A stretch of 64,000 nt of DNA from Amanita rubescens (lineage: Eukaryota > Basidiomycota > Agaricomycetes > Agaricales > Amanitaceae): NCBI GenBank assembly GCA_015039365.1, contig WION01000124.1, positions 1 through 64,000 on the forward strand, in the 5' to 3' direction. The number at the start of each line of letters is the position of its first letter. Position 1 is the stretch's first letter. Under the pieces are notes generated by a model. That model was not told the origin of the DNA, made no database searches, and worked only from the letters and a program-made list of their open reading frames with translations. This document shows positions 1 to 12,065 of the stretch, in pieces. The translations under genes and the position numbers were made by a program.

Positions 1-369
1 TCCCGATAGCCGCGGTCAATAAAGACGTCTGGACAGTGGAATTTACTTCGTCATACGCGCATGCGAAATCATAACAACCACCGCTTCTCAGTTGTTCAAA
101 GCAACCGTTCATAGGACCGCCATTCGCAACTGGCATATGTACTTCAATTCAATGATTCGACATCAACAAATATGCCGGCGGCAAGGTGCGGCAGTGACAA
201 CCCAGCCGATCAATCGGCTGATCAAGTGCTTCACCTGACATGGCTCCGCCGCGGCTGAGGTGAAAAACTGGTGAGAAAATGGGAGCGTTCCCCCATTCGT
301 GCTTTAGTGGATGACACCATCATATCTATATAGTTGGACGTCTTGTCGTCACATCGCCTCCTTTCTGCC

Positions 370-2754
370 ATGAACAAGCGACAAGAAGCTTCCATGAAGG
401 TCGAGGACTCCGCAACTGCAACGCACTGCCATGAACCTGAGGGCCTCGCCTGTAAAACACTGGAAGAAGTTGACGAGCCTATCGACTCGAGGCTTGATTC
501 GTTGTCGAGACCGAGCTCGGATAAACTCGATCTTACCCTCACGCGGCAACTAAGCGATTTAGTCCAAAGTGTTGCTAGCCAGCGGCAGTCCGGCGACAGC
601 ACGGAAAAAGCAAAGCTAGAAGAGCCGATCTATGTGAGTTCACTGGGCCTTCCGTATTTCCTCTCTTATGTGCTCACTCGACTAGGTAGACTTTAAGGAA
701 GGCGATAAAAGAAACCCAGCCAACTTCACGAACACGCAGAAGTGGATCACTACTTTCATTGCTTGCTACGCCACCCTATTAGCATGTACGTTCGCCTGCG
801 TTGCTGTCGGTGGACCGGAACTGACACTTTGGTGCATCTAGCTACTGTCGCCACAACATACCCTATGGGATTCCCATCCATGATGATGCGGGATCTCAAT
901 TGCACGAACTTACAGGCAATCACCGGTCTCAGCGTCTACACTCTAGGATTCGGGATCGTTCCTCTCGTAACAGCATCGTTTAGTGAAGAATTCGGCAGAA
1001 AGCCGCTTTACGTTGTTTCCTCGTTCATATTCCTTATAATATTTGCCATGATTGGTTTGTAAGTCCTTTTTCTGTATCAGTCATTGAATGAGACGTCATG
1101 GGTCGTTATAGAGCAAAAAATATCCAAACTGTAATAGTCGGACGGTTTCTCCAGGGAGCTGCCGGGTCCACTGGATCAACGATGGTGGGTGGGACTATCG
1201 CAGATATATGGTCGCCAAAAGAGTAAGGGTTGTGATCACCCTTTTTCTTTGCGAATTAAAATATTTTGTTGCAGCCGAGGTATTCCGATGGCTCTTTTCT
1301 CTTTAGCGGCAATTGGCGGCGCAGGCCTTGGTCCTCTTATGTCGGGATGGATAGAGGTAAACCCTCACCTGGGGTGGCGCTGGATTCAGTGGATACAGAT
1401 GATGTACGAATCTGTCGCACCATTACCTTTTTTACGCTGACAAAGGAGTAGGTATACTGGAATTTACTTTATCCTCTCATTCTTTATGCAAGAGACGCGA
1501 TCCGGCGTGTTGCTCACGCGTCTCGCTAAAAAAATCAGGAAAGAAACGGGCGACAAGCGGTACCGCGCACGGATAGAAGACGAGAGAGCTAGTTTGTGGA
1601 CGTTGATACGGATTTCGTGCACACGGCCGCTTTGTAAGTACATGAATCTCCTGTCTCTTTCTGCCTATTGAGACATACTTAGACTTAACCCTGACAGAGC
1701 CCATCGTCACTGCATTTAGCGTGCGTAGGGCTTCATCCCTCGCGTCGTACTCGTATCTGATATTTAACTGAAGCTGTGGGTCGGCTTTGCATGGGGCGTC
1801 ACTTTTAGCTTCATCGAGTGTGTATAACACATTCCGTCCATCATGTTTTTTATTCACAGCATCCTAGTGTCGTTCCATTGATATTCCAAACATTGCACAA
1901 CTTCAACACTGGTCTCCAAGGAACGACATTTGTATCTATGATGTATGTATAAACCTGTCTTTCCATTCTTTAATCTTACACCACTTAGAATTGGATCCCT
2001 ATTAGGTCTAGTAACGAGCTACGGTCAAGATGCTTTGTATCGGTGCGTCGGAGCGATCTCGTCCTTTATATGACACCAAATCGTTCACTTTAGGAAAAAC
2101 TTTGCCAAACGCGGACCCGAAGCGAGACTCTACGCTGCTTGTATCGCAGGGGTAATGCTCCCCGCTGGTTTGTTCATCTTTGCATGGTGTTCGTTTCCCC
2201 AAGTCAACTGGATCGGGCCCAACATTGGCATGGTTGTACGTTTTCCCCTTGCATTTTATTATCAATAGCGCCATTGTTGATTACATTTGTAGTGTTTCAT
2301 GTGGGCTATATACATTATATATCAAGCTGTCTTTGCATACATGTCTGATTGGTATGTGTCATATCAATGTGGAAAGAAAAATGCTTCTGATGATTCTGAA
2401 ATACAGCTATGGAACATGGGCATCATCTGCCTCTGCTGGGCAGAGCCTAGCACGTAAGCTCCGCCTCCTCGTAAACACGCCGTTGCCCTTTTACTTACAC
2501 TTTCATGTCATATAGGTAACCTCGTCGCCACCGCATTCCCGCTATTCTCGACTCAAATGTTCGAGAGGCTCACATTCAAATGGGCAGGCACGCTTTTCGC
2601 GTGCATAGCTGTCTTGATGATCCCTATACCCTATGTAAGCTCTACTACATCCTAATGAGATGGTGTTGATGATGTTGCACGGTAGGTTCTGTTCTTCTGG
2701 GGCCCAGTGATCCGCAAACGGAGTAAAGTTGCTAGCAGGCTTCTTCAAGTATAG
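370..2754 (+). CDS. MFS transporter, DHA1 (polyamine/drug H+ antiporter) type
   Basis: Predicted plasma-membrane proton antiporter of the major facilitator superfamily, drug:H+ antiporter-1 branch. The N-terminal ~100 residues are hydrophilic and end in the usual GDKRNPANF lead-in to the first membrane helix. Conserved blocks follow: EEFGRKPLY (MFS motif A region), VIVGRFLQG(A)AGST, GTIADIW, GPLMSGWI, LGWRWIQWI, and later LHNFNTGLQG and LFSTQMFERL. Apparent stops between these blocks are removed by short GT-AG introns, for example 634-685 and 786-841, each restoring the frame and the family motif, so the gene looks intact. The start is the ATG at 370; an in-frame ATG at 394 is an alternative. 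The C-terminus is RKRSKVASRLLQV-stop. Substrate cannot be told from sequence; polyamines, azoles or secondary metabolites are all possible for this clade. Confidence 0.85.
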
Positions 2755-3014
2755 ACATCATAGGCTGTTTGTATTATGTATAACACTCGAGCGACGGATT
2801 TCCTCATCGATAACTCCAAAAAGGCAGTAATGTGAAGATAATGCATTAGAGAGGCGTTGATAAATTGTCCGCTTATATGCGTGGATTCTAGTGGGGGACT
2901 GTGGACCGGCACTACCAGTATTTCCTAATTGAGCGCCCCTACGACGATAGAACGACGTGACGTAATGGCGAGACGCGAATTGAAACTCCGACCATCCCTC
3001 CTATAACTATTGCG

Positions 3015-5558
3015 ATGAGCGACTTCCAATCCAACAGATCCTTTACTCCTTCCGATTCGCTCCATCCTTACCGCAACGTCGTACTTCCACCGTCCTTGAT
3101 GCCGGATTTCATTACACTTTGGTGTCTTGTTGGCGACGATCCTCCATTTCAGGTATCCGTACATCGCGACGTCAAGGTCGACTTTTTGAAGAAGGCTATA
3201 AAGGCGGAAACATATCTTCCTGGTATCAATGCCTCCACTCTAGTACTTTGGATGGCGAGGGCATTCTGCAGGCTAACGCAAACAGCTGACTGACTCTATC
3301 TTGCCAGCTAAATGATCCAGAACCTGTGGATCCAGAAGATACCCTCATGCAGCGTATTAGGTCGAGAGGCGATGTGGCGACGTTCGCAAAGCGGTTGCCC
3401 GCTACACAAACCATGTCGGCGCTCTTTCCGGACCGGGACCCTCTCGACAACCATGTCCATGTTCTGGTGCGCCTTCCCTCCACAGGTGAGCCCATCGCTG
3501 TCGTGTCATTTGTCCATCATTAATCAAAACTCCGTTCGCAATGCTCTCATCTTATTAGGACCATCCTGGCTGGTTGAAATTCATAATGAACTGTGGGGAA
3601 AGCGTGATTTTTTTGGCAAGATTTTTCGTACCGCAACCCTGACCAAAGGTGACTTCACCGAACTTCAATGTCACCTGGACGCACTGAATCCGAAACGCAA
3701 CTCTGATGAATATGAGGCGGAGGATGTTCTTGCCACGAAATCCGCATTCTTACGCGAGAGGAGCACTGGTCTTGACCTAGACCTTGGTGATGGCCTAGTC
3801 CCCCGTTTAGATGCCTCCCAGCCCCCATCTGATAATGTCCTCGACGACGACGTTGTGGATGACGATGTTGTAGACTGCGATGTTGTGGACGATGATGTTG
3901 TGGACGACGATATTGTAGACGACGACGACGACGACGCTGCCATGGTCATTGATTCCGACCACTGCTCAGGCGACACTCATCTTCCAAACGAAGCCACGGG
4001 GATTTTCCCCTACACCATTCGGTATGTGGACCTGACTGTCCTCCAGTCGAAGAAGAAGCTTCGCGTGCCACGGTTGATGCTCTTCCGAAACGAGTGGAAT
4101 ACCATGATAGACATCTTTAACAAGAGGAAAAAGGGCAAGAATGGAAGTGCCCTCTTCTCAGGTCAGCCGGGTATCGGTGAGCACCATTATTGGTATCTGA
4201 CTGCCACTTCCAACCAACAAACCAGGGAAAACATGCATGTTGTATTCCATCCTCATTCTTTGCATCATTCTTGCCCAGCCAATCGTGTTTCAGGATGTGT
4301 CTGGCAAGGTCTTCATTATTGGTAATACGGTGCTCCCAGAGGGCATGGCACCGGGAGTATCGGCCGACGCCGACGACGTTCTTGCACTCGTCGATGCCGA
4401 CGATAAAGTCTATCAACCTAATGAATATCTCTTTTGTCATGACGAATATCGCATACTGCTAACGTCTTCGCCAAAAAAGAGGAAAGACCGACGGTGGCTT
4501 ACCCAAAGAGTTAACGATCAGCATGCGATGTTTATGATGGAGCCATGGTCGCGAGAAGAACTTGTTGTTGCATCGTTTCGTGCATTCTGCTTGATTAATT
4601 CGCCTGCTTATGATTTATAGGTTGTTCCTGCAAAGCAACGACATCACTCTCAAGCGACTTCAGGAAGCTTCCCGTATTTGCGGGAACATACCTCGTGAAT
4701 GTTTCGCAGCGGCAGTATCCTCTCGTGCTCTTGACGATACCAAAGCGAAGATCAGGAAAGCGATTGAGCAGACTAAGGAGTTGTCTGATACTATCATCAC
4801 GATGACGGTGGATGGTGGCACAGTGATCCATCGCGTATTCCAAATACGCCCATTGTCCAAGCATCGGTTGTGGAACAAGTGTGCCGTGGAACCAGTTTCG
4901 GACTGGGCTTTCTCGGAGATGATGGTTGTCCTGGACCAACGAAGGGTGGGTTCTGCATACGATTTTTACTGTGCCATCAAAGCGTGCCGTGAATCTGCTT
5001 ACACTCGTTGGAAAGACATTTGAATGTCACCTTCACAAATTCCTGAAAACTTCTTCCCGGACCTTTACTATTCAGTCTCTCGATAAACGCTCCACTACTC
5101 ATAACATTCGCTTCACTCCCAACACAAAACAATTCGGAGACATGAAATGTTTCACAGGCGAATTAGCATTGTCCGTCCAGAATAAAACATCATGCTACCT
5201 CCAGCCGCTCTCTCCTGTCTTTCCACCTTTCGACTCTTTCCTGTATCAACCCGATATTTCCCAATTCTCGCCTCTTGTCGCTTTGCAGGCAACTACAGCT
5301 GCCGACCATCCTATAAAGCTTAAAGGTTTGGAGGATGTTCAAACGTCACTCAAGCCTAAAGTCTCTGGGATGAAAGATCTTCGACCAACAACAAAAAGAA
5401 AAATGATCATTCTTTTTGTTGTCCCGGACACGTTGGGGGTGCCTTTTGCAAAGCAGACAATTGAGGGCGCAAAGAAGGGTGCACAAACACTTTGGTATGG
5501 GAAGACTGATCAGTACATTCTTGCGCTATCAGAAGCGGAGGTGTTCGGGGCAAAATAG
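3015..5558 (+). CDS. Crinkler (CRN)-family protein with P-loop NTPase region
   Basis: The N-terminal ~80 residues match the Crinkler ubiquitin-like header: LWCLVGDD, then VDFLKKAIKAE and LNDPEPVDPEDTL after an intron (3243-3307). Next comes the DWL-like part with ELWGKRDFFGKIFRTATLTKGDF. A run of acidic VVDDD repeats (3841-3950) links to a P-loop module whose Walker A, GQPGIGKT, is completed across an intron near 4176-4226, preceded by LMLFRNEW. The C-terminal half carries the family's RPTTKRKMIILFVVPD and LKGLEDVQ segments. CRN proteins were named from oomycete effectors and also occur in basidiomycetes, where the role is unknown. No secretion signal is obvious. All coding blocks join in frame, so I read it as intact, with about five introns. 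Confidence 0.8.
3841..3950 (+). repeat. Acidic coding minisatellite in the CRN gene
   Basis: Roughly 15-bp units (GAC GAC GAT GTT GTG-like) repeat about seven times within the CRN reading frame, giving a V-V-D-D-D pattern that ends in a poly-Asp run. Units differ at silent positions, so this is a somewhat aged repeat kept in frame. It separates the N-terminal header from the NTPase module. Confidence 0.8.
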
Positions 5559-6546
5559 TCATGATTGTGTTGTATCAAGTATTAAGTAATATACAAATGG
5601 CCCGGTGGGATGCAATCCTGGCTGAAGGTCTGCGCAATAAAGGCAAATATTTGAAAAATTGCACGACCCCAACGGTAGGTTTGACTCGGAATTCATGACT
5701 TTATCGTTAACATTAGCGGCGTCAACTCACTGACTCGGCCCGGCTCCCTCCTCCTAAGCGGTCCTCGTAACATTTGCGGAATAAGATAAAAGTTCGTCGC
5801 TTAATGTAGTCCTCCTCTCCCCTTTTGGGCCGACGCGCAACGTCAGTCGACGAAGACCTTAAGCTTGGACGTGAGGGAATCGACAGGTTACGTCGTGAAA
5901 AATCAGGTTCGGCCGTAAACGTGAGGATGGACGTTGAAACGGACCGCCATCAAGATATGTTCACGAGAGGAAGGGGCTGCTAGGTAGTACAGATGCAAGG
6001 AAGCGTTGAGGCATTTCGGCTCAGTAGCTTGAAGGAGTAATTATTGTGGTCGAATACATATGATGTCTAGACTAGTTAGTGTGAAATACCTCCTCCGTAT
6101 GAAAAATTATATCATCTTCGCTACACAAAGCAAGCAGAAAACCTCGAACAAAAAGAAAAAGAAAAAGAGACGACGAATAAACACGAGTTAATATAATATA
6201 CGATATACAAATAAAATCTATGTGGTACGACGGATATAATGACGAAAAAATACAGTTGAGATACCAAGTTCCAGTTATTGTAGTTTTTAAAATAAAAAAA
6301 ACGTAATGTATGAATGTGCAAAAACGGAATGGTAGGCGCGCGCGATCAAAAAGTCCCGTTGTGAATTAGTCATCATCAGAGAGAACCGTCGTTTTCGCCC
6401 GTTCGTTTGTTCGTTAGCTCTTGAGTTGTTGTGCTGTCCAGAGAGCCGACCCTACTAAAAACATAGCAGCGTCGCAGCCGGCTCTCCTCCGAGGTAACTC
6501 CGTTGGGAAAAAAAAATAGAGTACACGGCAATTGCCTTGCTTGGAC
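5559..6546. other. Intergenic region, no gene seen
   Basis: About 1 kb between the CRN gene and the 3' end of the convergent minus-strand gene. It is A/T-rich around 6110-6310, which fits 3' UTR sequence. No open frame here resembles a known family. Confidence 0.6.
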
Positions 6547-7829
6547 TCACTGCCCGCCACTTCTGGCAGCCAAGGCGCGCTGCCTGGCTTTCTCCATCGA
6601 CTCCCTCAGCTCAGGACTATCAAAGGTATTGATGTCCTCGCTGCTTGTCCAAAGCCTGCCGGAAGAAGCGGGCGAGGAATCGAGCGAGAGTCCTGTGCGG
6701 TGTGTCCGGCGGGGAGTGGACGGGGCTTGAGGAAGAGAAGAGGTGCTGGCTGAGAAGGATTGGTAGATGGACCCGGGATCAGGTTGCTGGTGACCCCGAC
6801 GACGTCTTTGCGATGTAGAGGCAGAGGCGGAAGTAGTATGTGAACGACGACGACTGGTTCTTGTCCGCAGTGAACTGGAAGCAGGGTCAGAGTCTTCCCA
6901 TGCACCTGAGCCATCATCAACTTCATCCTCTTTCGAGTCGGATATAACAACTATTTCGCAACCGAGAGCTCGTTTGCCTTCAGCTATCAGAACCGAGAGT
7001 TTGTCTCCGATCCAGTCCATCTGTCAAGTAGAGTTTTATTGTTCCGTGCACGTGACGTCATAGGAAGAGACATACCTGGTCATCCACTTCGTTTACCGGT
7101 TCATCGAGGACAGTGGAGGGCTCAAAGTCGAGCTCGGGTGTTCCTGAAGTGAGGGCGGGGGGGATGTTGGAACGCGCACGCGTAGAACGTTGACGATAAT
7201 TAGACCGTTTAGAGTAACCGGCTCCGGGGCGGTGTTTACGTGACGGTTTAGGAGAGGTCGGGCCTGGTGACCGCTCAATCTCGGATTCTCGATAAGGGGG
7301 AGGAGGTAGTTGATCGGTTGCGCGTGGTTCGGAGGATCCTCTCCATCTATAGGACGTTGGTTAAGTGATGGGGTGTGGCGGAGCGGGTGGTCGCTTACAG
7401 TCTATAAACGGTGAGACCGACGGCGGTACTAAAGAAAGCGGCACTAAGAGCGGTTGATACGATGGAATCAGTGAGACCACGGCGACGTTTGTCCGGGGGA
7501 GGGAGATCTAGACCGAGACGAGATTGGGAGTTAGTATTAATGTTCTTCTTGCCAGCACAGAAGAAGAAGAGAGAAGAGAGAGAGAGAGAGATACATCATA
7601 GTGAAAGGGTGATAGTTGAAAGCAACTATATAGACAAGCACACGTGAAGGCCACATGCTAGAGACATACCTTGGGTATTGACCTCGTGGTATTCACGCTC
7701 AGGAACCCTTGTCCTCTTTCTTGATACGATGACTGGTGGTGATGGTGAGCGCCTCTGGGACATGATTTGAGTAGAAGCGAATGGGTTAACGATGTCTGGG
7801 ACGGGGAACTTGAAAGTGAAGGGAAACAT
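6547..7829 (-). CDS. Conserved basidiomycete hypothetical protein, possibly membrane-anchored
   Basis: Four exons can be read on the minus strand. Exon 1 starts MFPFTFKFPVPDI and ends HEVNTQ. Exon 2 contains a short hydrophobic stretch, TALSAAFFSTAVGLTVYRL, that could be a membrane segment. Exon 3 is basic and proline-rich. Exon 4 starts MDWIGDKLSVLIAEGKRALG, the best-conserved-looking part, and ends in a Ser/Thr/Arg-rich tail with SLDSSPASSGRLW and a terminal helix ELRESMEKARQRALAARSGG. I do not recognise a named family; I know similar proteins only as uncharacterised basidiomycete proteins. Its ATG lies 2 bp from the ATG of the divergent F-box gene, so a downstream in-frame Met (MSQRRSPSPP) may be the true start. 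Confidence 0.65.
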
Positions 7830-7831
7830 AG

Positions 7832-9393
7832 ATGAGTGTGACAGTCACGTCGATGTCGTTGCTTTGTCTTCCGCCTGAGATCATCGACGGTATTCTCGCT
7901 CACATCGACCGCGTTGATCATCTCGCTGCTTTTGCTCAGGTTTCAAAAGAATGCGCTCGACATGCAATACCAAGACACACTCAGTACCGCTTCATTCGTA
8001 CTTTAGACCTTTCTTATTCTTTATGGGCTCATCTCGCTTCAGCAACTAGTCTTGCTCGCAACGTACGACACTTATATATCCTCAATAAACAACGCTCTGG
8101 TTTTCGAGATAGATCCCCTACAACCCTCGTCCCAACCCTCGATTTCGACGAATTCGCTCCAGATGCCGAGGCCAAATATATGCTTGCTCTCTGTAGATCT
8201 CTTATCCCTATGGATCTCCTCAACACCTTTGTTTGGCTAACAGGCAATTCACGCTACCCCTCCAAAGACATCTTATGGGAATACAATCTCCTCAACATTC
8301 TCATTCACAAGCACGCTCACTTGCGCCACCTCTACCTCGGTGGCGATTTTGCTCGGTACACCCACAACATTGGAGACGATCCAGATAGCACCAAGTATCC
8401 CGTAAGCACTTCTCCCCACCTCGCTTCCAACCTGCTTTTACAAATCCCTAGGGATGGAGATTCACCAATCTCACCACCCTCTGCCTCCACGGCTCAGCAT
8501 GGGTGACCCCCTACAACTCTCCCCATCTCGAACACCTCTTATCTCGAAACCCCGATTTAGAACATCTCGACATCCCCATGGAATTCCCGCGTCTCGCCAA
8601 CTGCCGCTTGCCCCGCCTCAAACGGCTCAGACTCACCCTAACCGCCGGCGCACCCGCCCACATCGACAGAATCCACGTCCAATTCCTCTCCCACCATCCG
8701 ACGATACAAGACCTCGTATGGTTCCCGATAGGCAACGATCTCGCTCTACCCCCAGGTTTCCTCCCCAACCTCAAACGCCTCAGCACGGACGTCTCGCTCA
8801 CCGAAGCGCTCTATGCCAACGACATGCCAGATCCAACGATCCGACGGACCATCGAATGCCTCAACATCCGAACGATCCCCCCTTCCTTGATGCACGTCCT
8901 CGAACAAACACCGCACGACGACAGAGCGAGTCTCCGAACCCTCCTAATCCACGCTCTCCACCGCGATGATAGATTGGAACAAATCCCAATCCTCTTCCCC
9001 AACATTTCCCATTTACGGTTTCCCGCATCTGTCACCGGCTCGAGGCATCACGAGCGGTACTTTTTTACTATGGACGGGTGGCTCCAGCTCTTGCCGCAGT
9101 TTCGTCATTTGCAGGTGTTTAAGGGGTCGGGGATTTGGGAGACGTTGAGGCAGTCATCGCAAGGGGTGATGGATTATTCCCAGGCGATGGCGAGTATCGC
9201 TAGGGCTTGTCCAAAGTTGAGGCAGATGGATCATGTGACGGTTGATGAGGAGAGGGGGGATCATATGCGGTTGGTTGTTGGTCGGCAATTGGGTGGTTCG
9301 ATGGTGGGGATCAATGGGAATGGGAACGGGGAAAGTGCTACCGATGGAGAGGTGAGGATAAAGTATCATTTACAACGACCAAAGCAAATGTGA
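7832..9393 (+). CDS. F-box-like protein
   Basis: The N-terminus has an F-box-like helix set, LLCLPPEIIDGILAHIDRVDHLAAFAQVSKEC, as in many basidiomycete F-box proteins. Such proteins recruit substrates to SCF ubiquitin ligases by binding Skp1. The rest (about 450 residues) has Leu-spaced segments such as SPHLEHLLSRNPDLEHLDI and LPRLKRLRLTL, suggesting a leucine-rich-repeat-like C-terminal solenoid. One intron near 8403-8452 (GTAAGC...CCCTAG) joins the two parts in frame. The C-terminus is Gly/Asn-rich and ends LQRPKQM-stop. Its 3' end is partly duplicated at about 18.45 kb. Confidence 0.75.
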
Positions 9394-10436
9394 GTTGTTC
9401 TTGTGTTATTGGGCGAGTCACTTGTGCTGATCCAAGGGATATAGGTCTGTGTTTGACATATTTTGTGGAGTGTTCAATGAGTAGTAGTAATTTAAATTTT
9501 TCATTTGTACGCATACACAAGTTGGAATTGGAATTACTAGTAACGTATTCCGAGGCCGAAACGAACTTCGAAGTGCAGGGGTATCCCGGGTATTGATTAA
9601 TGATTAGCCGGCAGCCGAACGCGGATTGCCACGCCGAGCCAAACATCCTAAAAAAGCTGCCGCACGAAGTGGCCCAGATTTGCCAAGTACTGTAGGGCCC
9701 GGGTATACTGAGAGAAAACAGTATGGATCACGCGTCGCCCGTCACTCGAGTAGTTCCGCCGTTTATGGATGTGATTTGTCGGCTGCGGTCAGTGAGGGTC
9801 GTCAGTGAGATATTGTCATCATATCGTTGCCTAGTCGCTTGTCACATGTGTCACGCTATGAGCGGCCATTGCCGCCTTCTCAAGTAATGTTCTGCGGAGA
9901 TTGATAGGATATTCAAGTCACATGCAGGTGAAGTTCTGGCAATTAGCCTGGGAATATAGATGATGTCACTGCGGCATGGAAGTTCAAAGGAAGATTTGCG
10001 GACGGACGGTGGAACTTTGGAAGCGGATCGGCTTGCTGGTACGTTCGTAAACGGCCGTATCTCTCCATTGGGTATTACCAGCGCATCCTTTTGCCCGGCG
10101 GCGAGTGAGCTTCAATGATGCCTAATGGAGAAGGTCGAAATACGTGCGACTCCGAACTCGGCCACCGGTTCCAGGGGTCACTGCTACCTCATGAATATAT
10201 ACTATGCCACGCGCTCACTTCCTTGATCAAACCCACTGTCCACTCACATCGTTCACGCCGTCCTGCGTGCTTCGTGGCATTTCACATAGTACCAGTAGGT
10301 GAGTCTAGCCACATCAATTATCGCATCACGGCGTGCTTATTAGTACCTTGAATCTAGCACCTGGCATCCACTTCGTTATTTTTATTTGAGTCAGACTTGC
10401 ACACCATTCTTACTTCACACACGGCAGCCAATTCTC
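9394..10436. other. Intergenic region with one half of a dispersed duplication
   Basis: The first ~220 bp (to about 9612) is the 3' flank of the F-box gene and is repeated at 18.46-18.65 kb. The remaining ~800 bp shows no supported gene. Confidence 0.5.
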
Positions 10437-12065
10437 ATGCCAAACACAAAGTTATCATTTCTCTCTCATCAAGTTCTCCCCCCAGCCCAGGCTGCCCAGG
10501 ATCACTCTCATACCATCCCACAGTCAAACACCCCACTGCCAGTGCTTGCAGATAGTGCACTTCCATCAAGTAAACCAATATGATATCTTCACATTATCTG
10601 ATTATCTGACAGATACAACCAGATACAGAGGAGACACATATTAAATTTCTCAGGGAGCAATACCTATGCCTGCACTTTCGCATCCTTATCATTGGAAGGG
10701 CCAATTCAGGAAGGACAACTATCATGGAGAAGGTTTGTGGTGTACTAGCAACAGGGACAAGGCCCATCATATATAAGAAGGATGGTAGTACATCATTTAA
10801 CATGGTGAGTCAGATAAGGATGTATGCATGTACCCCCATTCACATGTAATAATAACAGGGAGTATCTGATATTGAAGAAGAGATTACATACCCTGGGAGT
10901 AACTTCATCTTCCATGCCCCTAGTATGGGTTTTGAATCTGGTTCAACTGAGGAATTGGGAATTGTCTGGAAGTTCATTGAAAGGAGGTCTGCAGAAACTG
11001 AGCTGAAGAATCAGCTGCATGCAATTTGGTACTTTGTGTTATTCCTTTACATTACTGAAGGCTGATCAAGCCTCTAGGTACTGTATACCCATGGATGGCC
11101 CCCGTTCCATTCTACATTCAGAACTTGAATTCTTCAATAAAGGGACAGGCAGAGGTAAGTCCTGCTGATTTCATATCTCATCTTGTTGGTTTTGGAGAGA
11201 TTATTCATTGTTACTGCCTTTCCATTGACCAAATTGCCAAATTGCCACAGGATCTACTAATAGTAATCTACAGCACACTGACTAGTAAATATTTCATTCA
11301 CAGTTCCATTGGTGGTTATGTTCACCAAATTTGATTATCAAATAATCAGGGAATTTTGCAACTTGACTGACTTAAATGATGAAGATAAATGGGAGAGAGC
11401 CAGGGAAATTGCTGACATCACTTTTCAGAAAGTTCATCTTCCTAAAGTTTTGAATACCAAATATCCTCCCAAGTTATGTGTGAGATTGGAAGGTGAGAAT
11501 GGTGAACATTTATTTCTCCAAAGTGAAAAAGAAATCCTGCTTTATAGATGTGGATATGCCAAAGAAGAATTGCCCTGAATTAACTCAGATAATTGCTGAT
11601 GCAATTGATGATACCACTATACATCAACTTTTTGTTTCAACACAGATGAATAATCTGGATCTTTCAGTTAAATCTGCACTTCAGTGAGGGTCACATTCAA
11701 AATGTCATTTACTAACATTGACATTGTTCAGACATGTTCTGAAACATAAACACTGGACATGGGATGATGTCATTCTCATAGTTCTCTCAAAATTTCCACA
11801 TTTTTGGGTATGCACTTTCATCAAACTGCACATAAGCATAGGATAAATCAACTGTCAACAGGTGGACAGGGAGGTAGGTGGCCTTCATATGGAATGATAT
11901 GTGGATGACTGCAAAAAGTTCATCAGGAGGTAAGTAACACTCCACTGCATTCACATGAAACCAAGATTAGTCATGCTTCAGATGGCCAAAAAACAACTGA
12001 GTGAAACACAGGTTAGTTGTCACCACATTATTATTGGCAGGATCTGGTGCTATTGATATCAGTGG
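10437..12065 (+). CDS. P-loop GTPase-like (G-domain) gene, 5' part, degenerate motifs
   Basis: Reads as the basidiomycete G-domain family usually annotated as 'G domain-containing protein'. Exon 1 starts at ATG 10437; exon 2 resumes at 10629 (the acceptor that keeps the frame) and holds FRILIIGRANSGRTT (residues ~67-75), where the family has GKT. The G3 segment reads HAPSMGFE instead of the usual HDSRGFE. G4 (MFTKFD) is conserved. Later exons give YCIPMDGPRS, RHVLKHKHWTWDD, VAFIWNDMWMTAKSSSG and, after a proposed 16-nt intron (12001-12016), TTLLLAGSGAIDIS. The exon ending at 12065 stops in phase 2 and runs straight into the microexon array. Loss of the P-loop Lys and the G3 Asp argues against normal GTP hydrolysis. 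It may be the 5' part of a longer gene that also includes the downstream kinase. Confidence 0.65.
12001..12016 (+). other. Candidate 16-nt intron (or frameshifting insertion)
   Basis: GTGAAACACAGGTTAG lies between AAACAACTGA and TTGTCACCAC. Removing exactly these 16 nt, which start GT and end AG, joins MAKKQL to IVTTLLLAGSGAIDIS in one frame, as expected for the family. Leaving them in shifts the frame and breaks the conserved motif. It could equally be a disabling insertion. Confidence 0.4.

Noticed and set aside
370..2754. MFS transporter as a pseudogene with many stops
   Set aside because: Each apparent stop falls in a short GT-AG intron whose removal restores family motifs.
3671..3976. 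Minus-strand poly-Ser/Thr protein
   Set aside because: It is the antisense of the Asp/Val repeat in the CRN gene.
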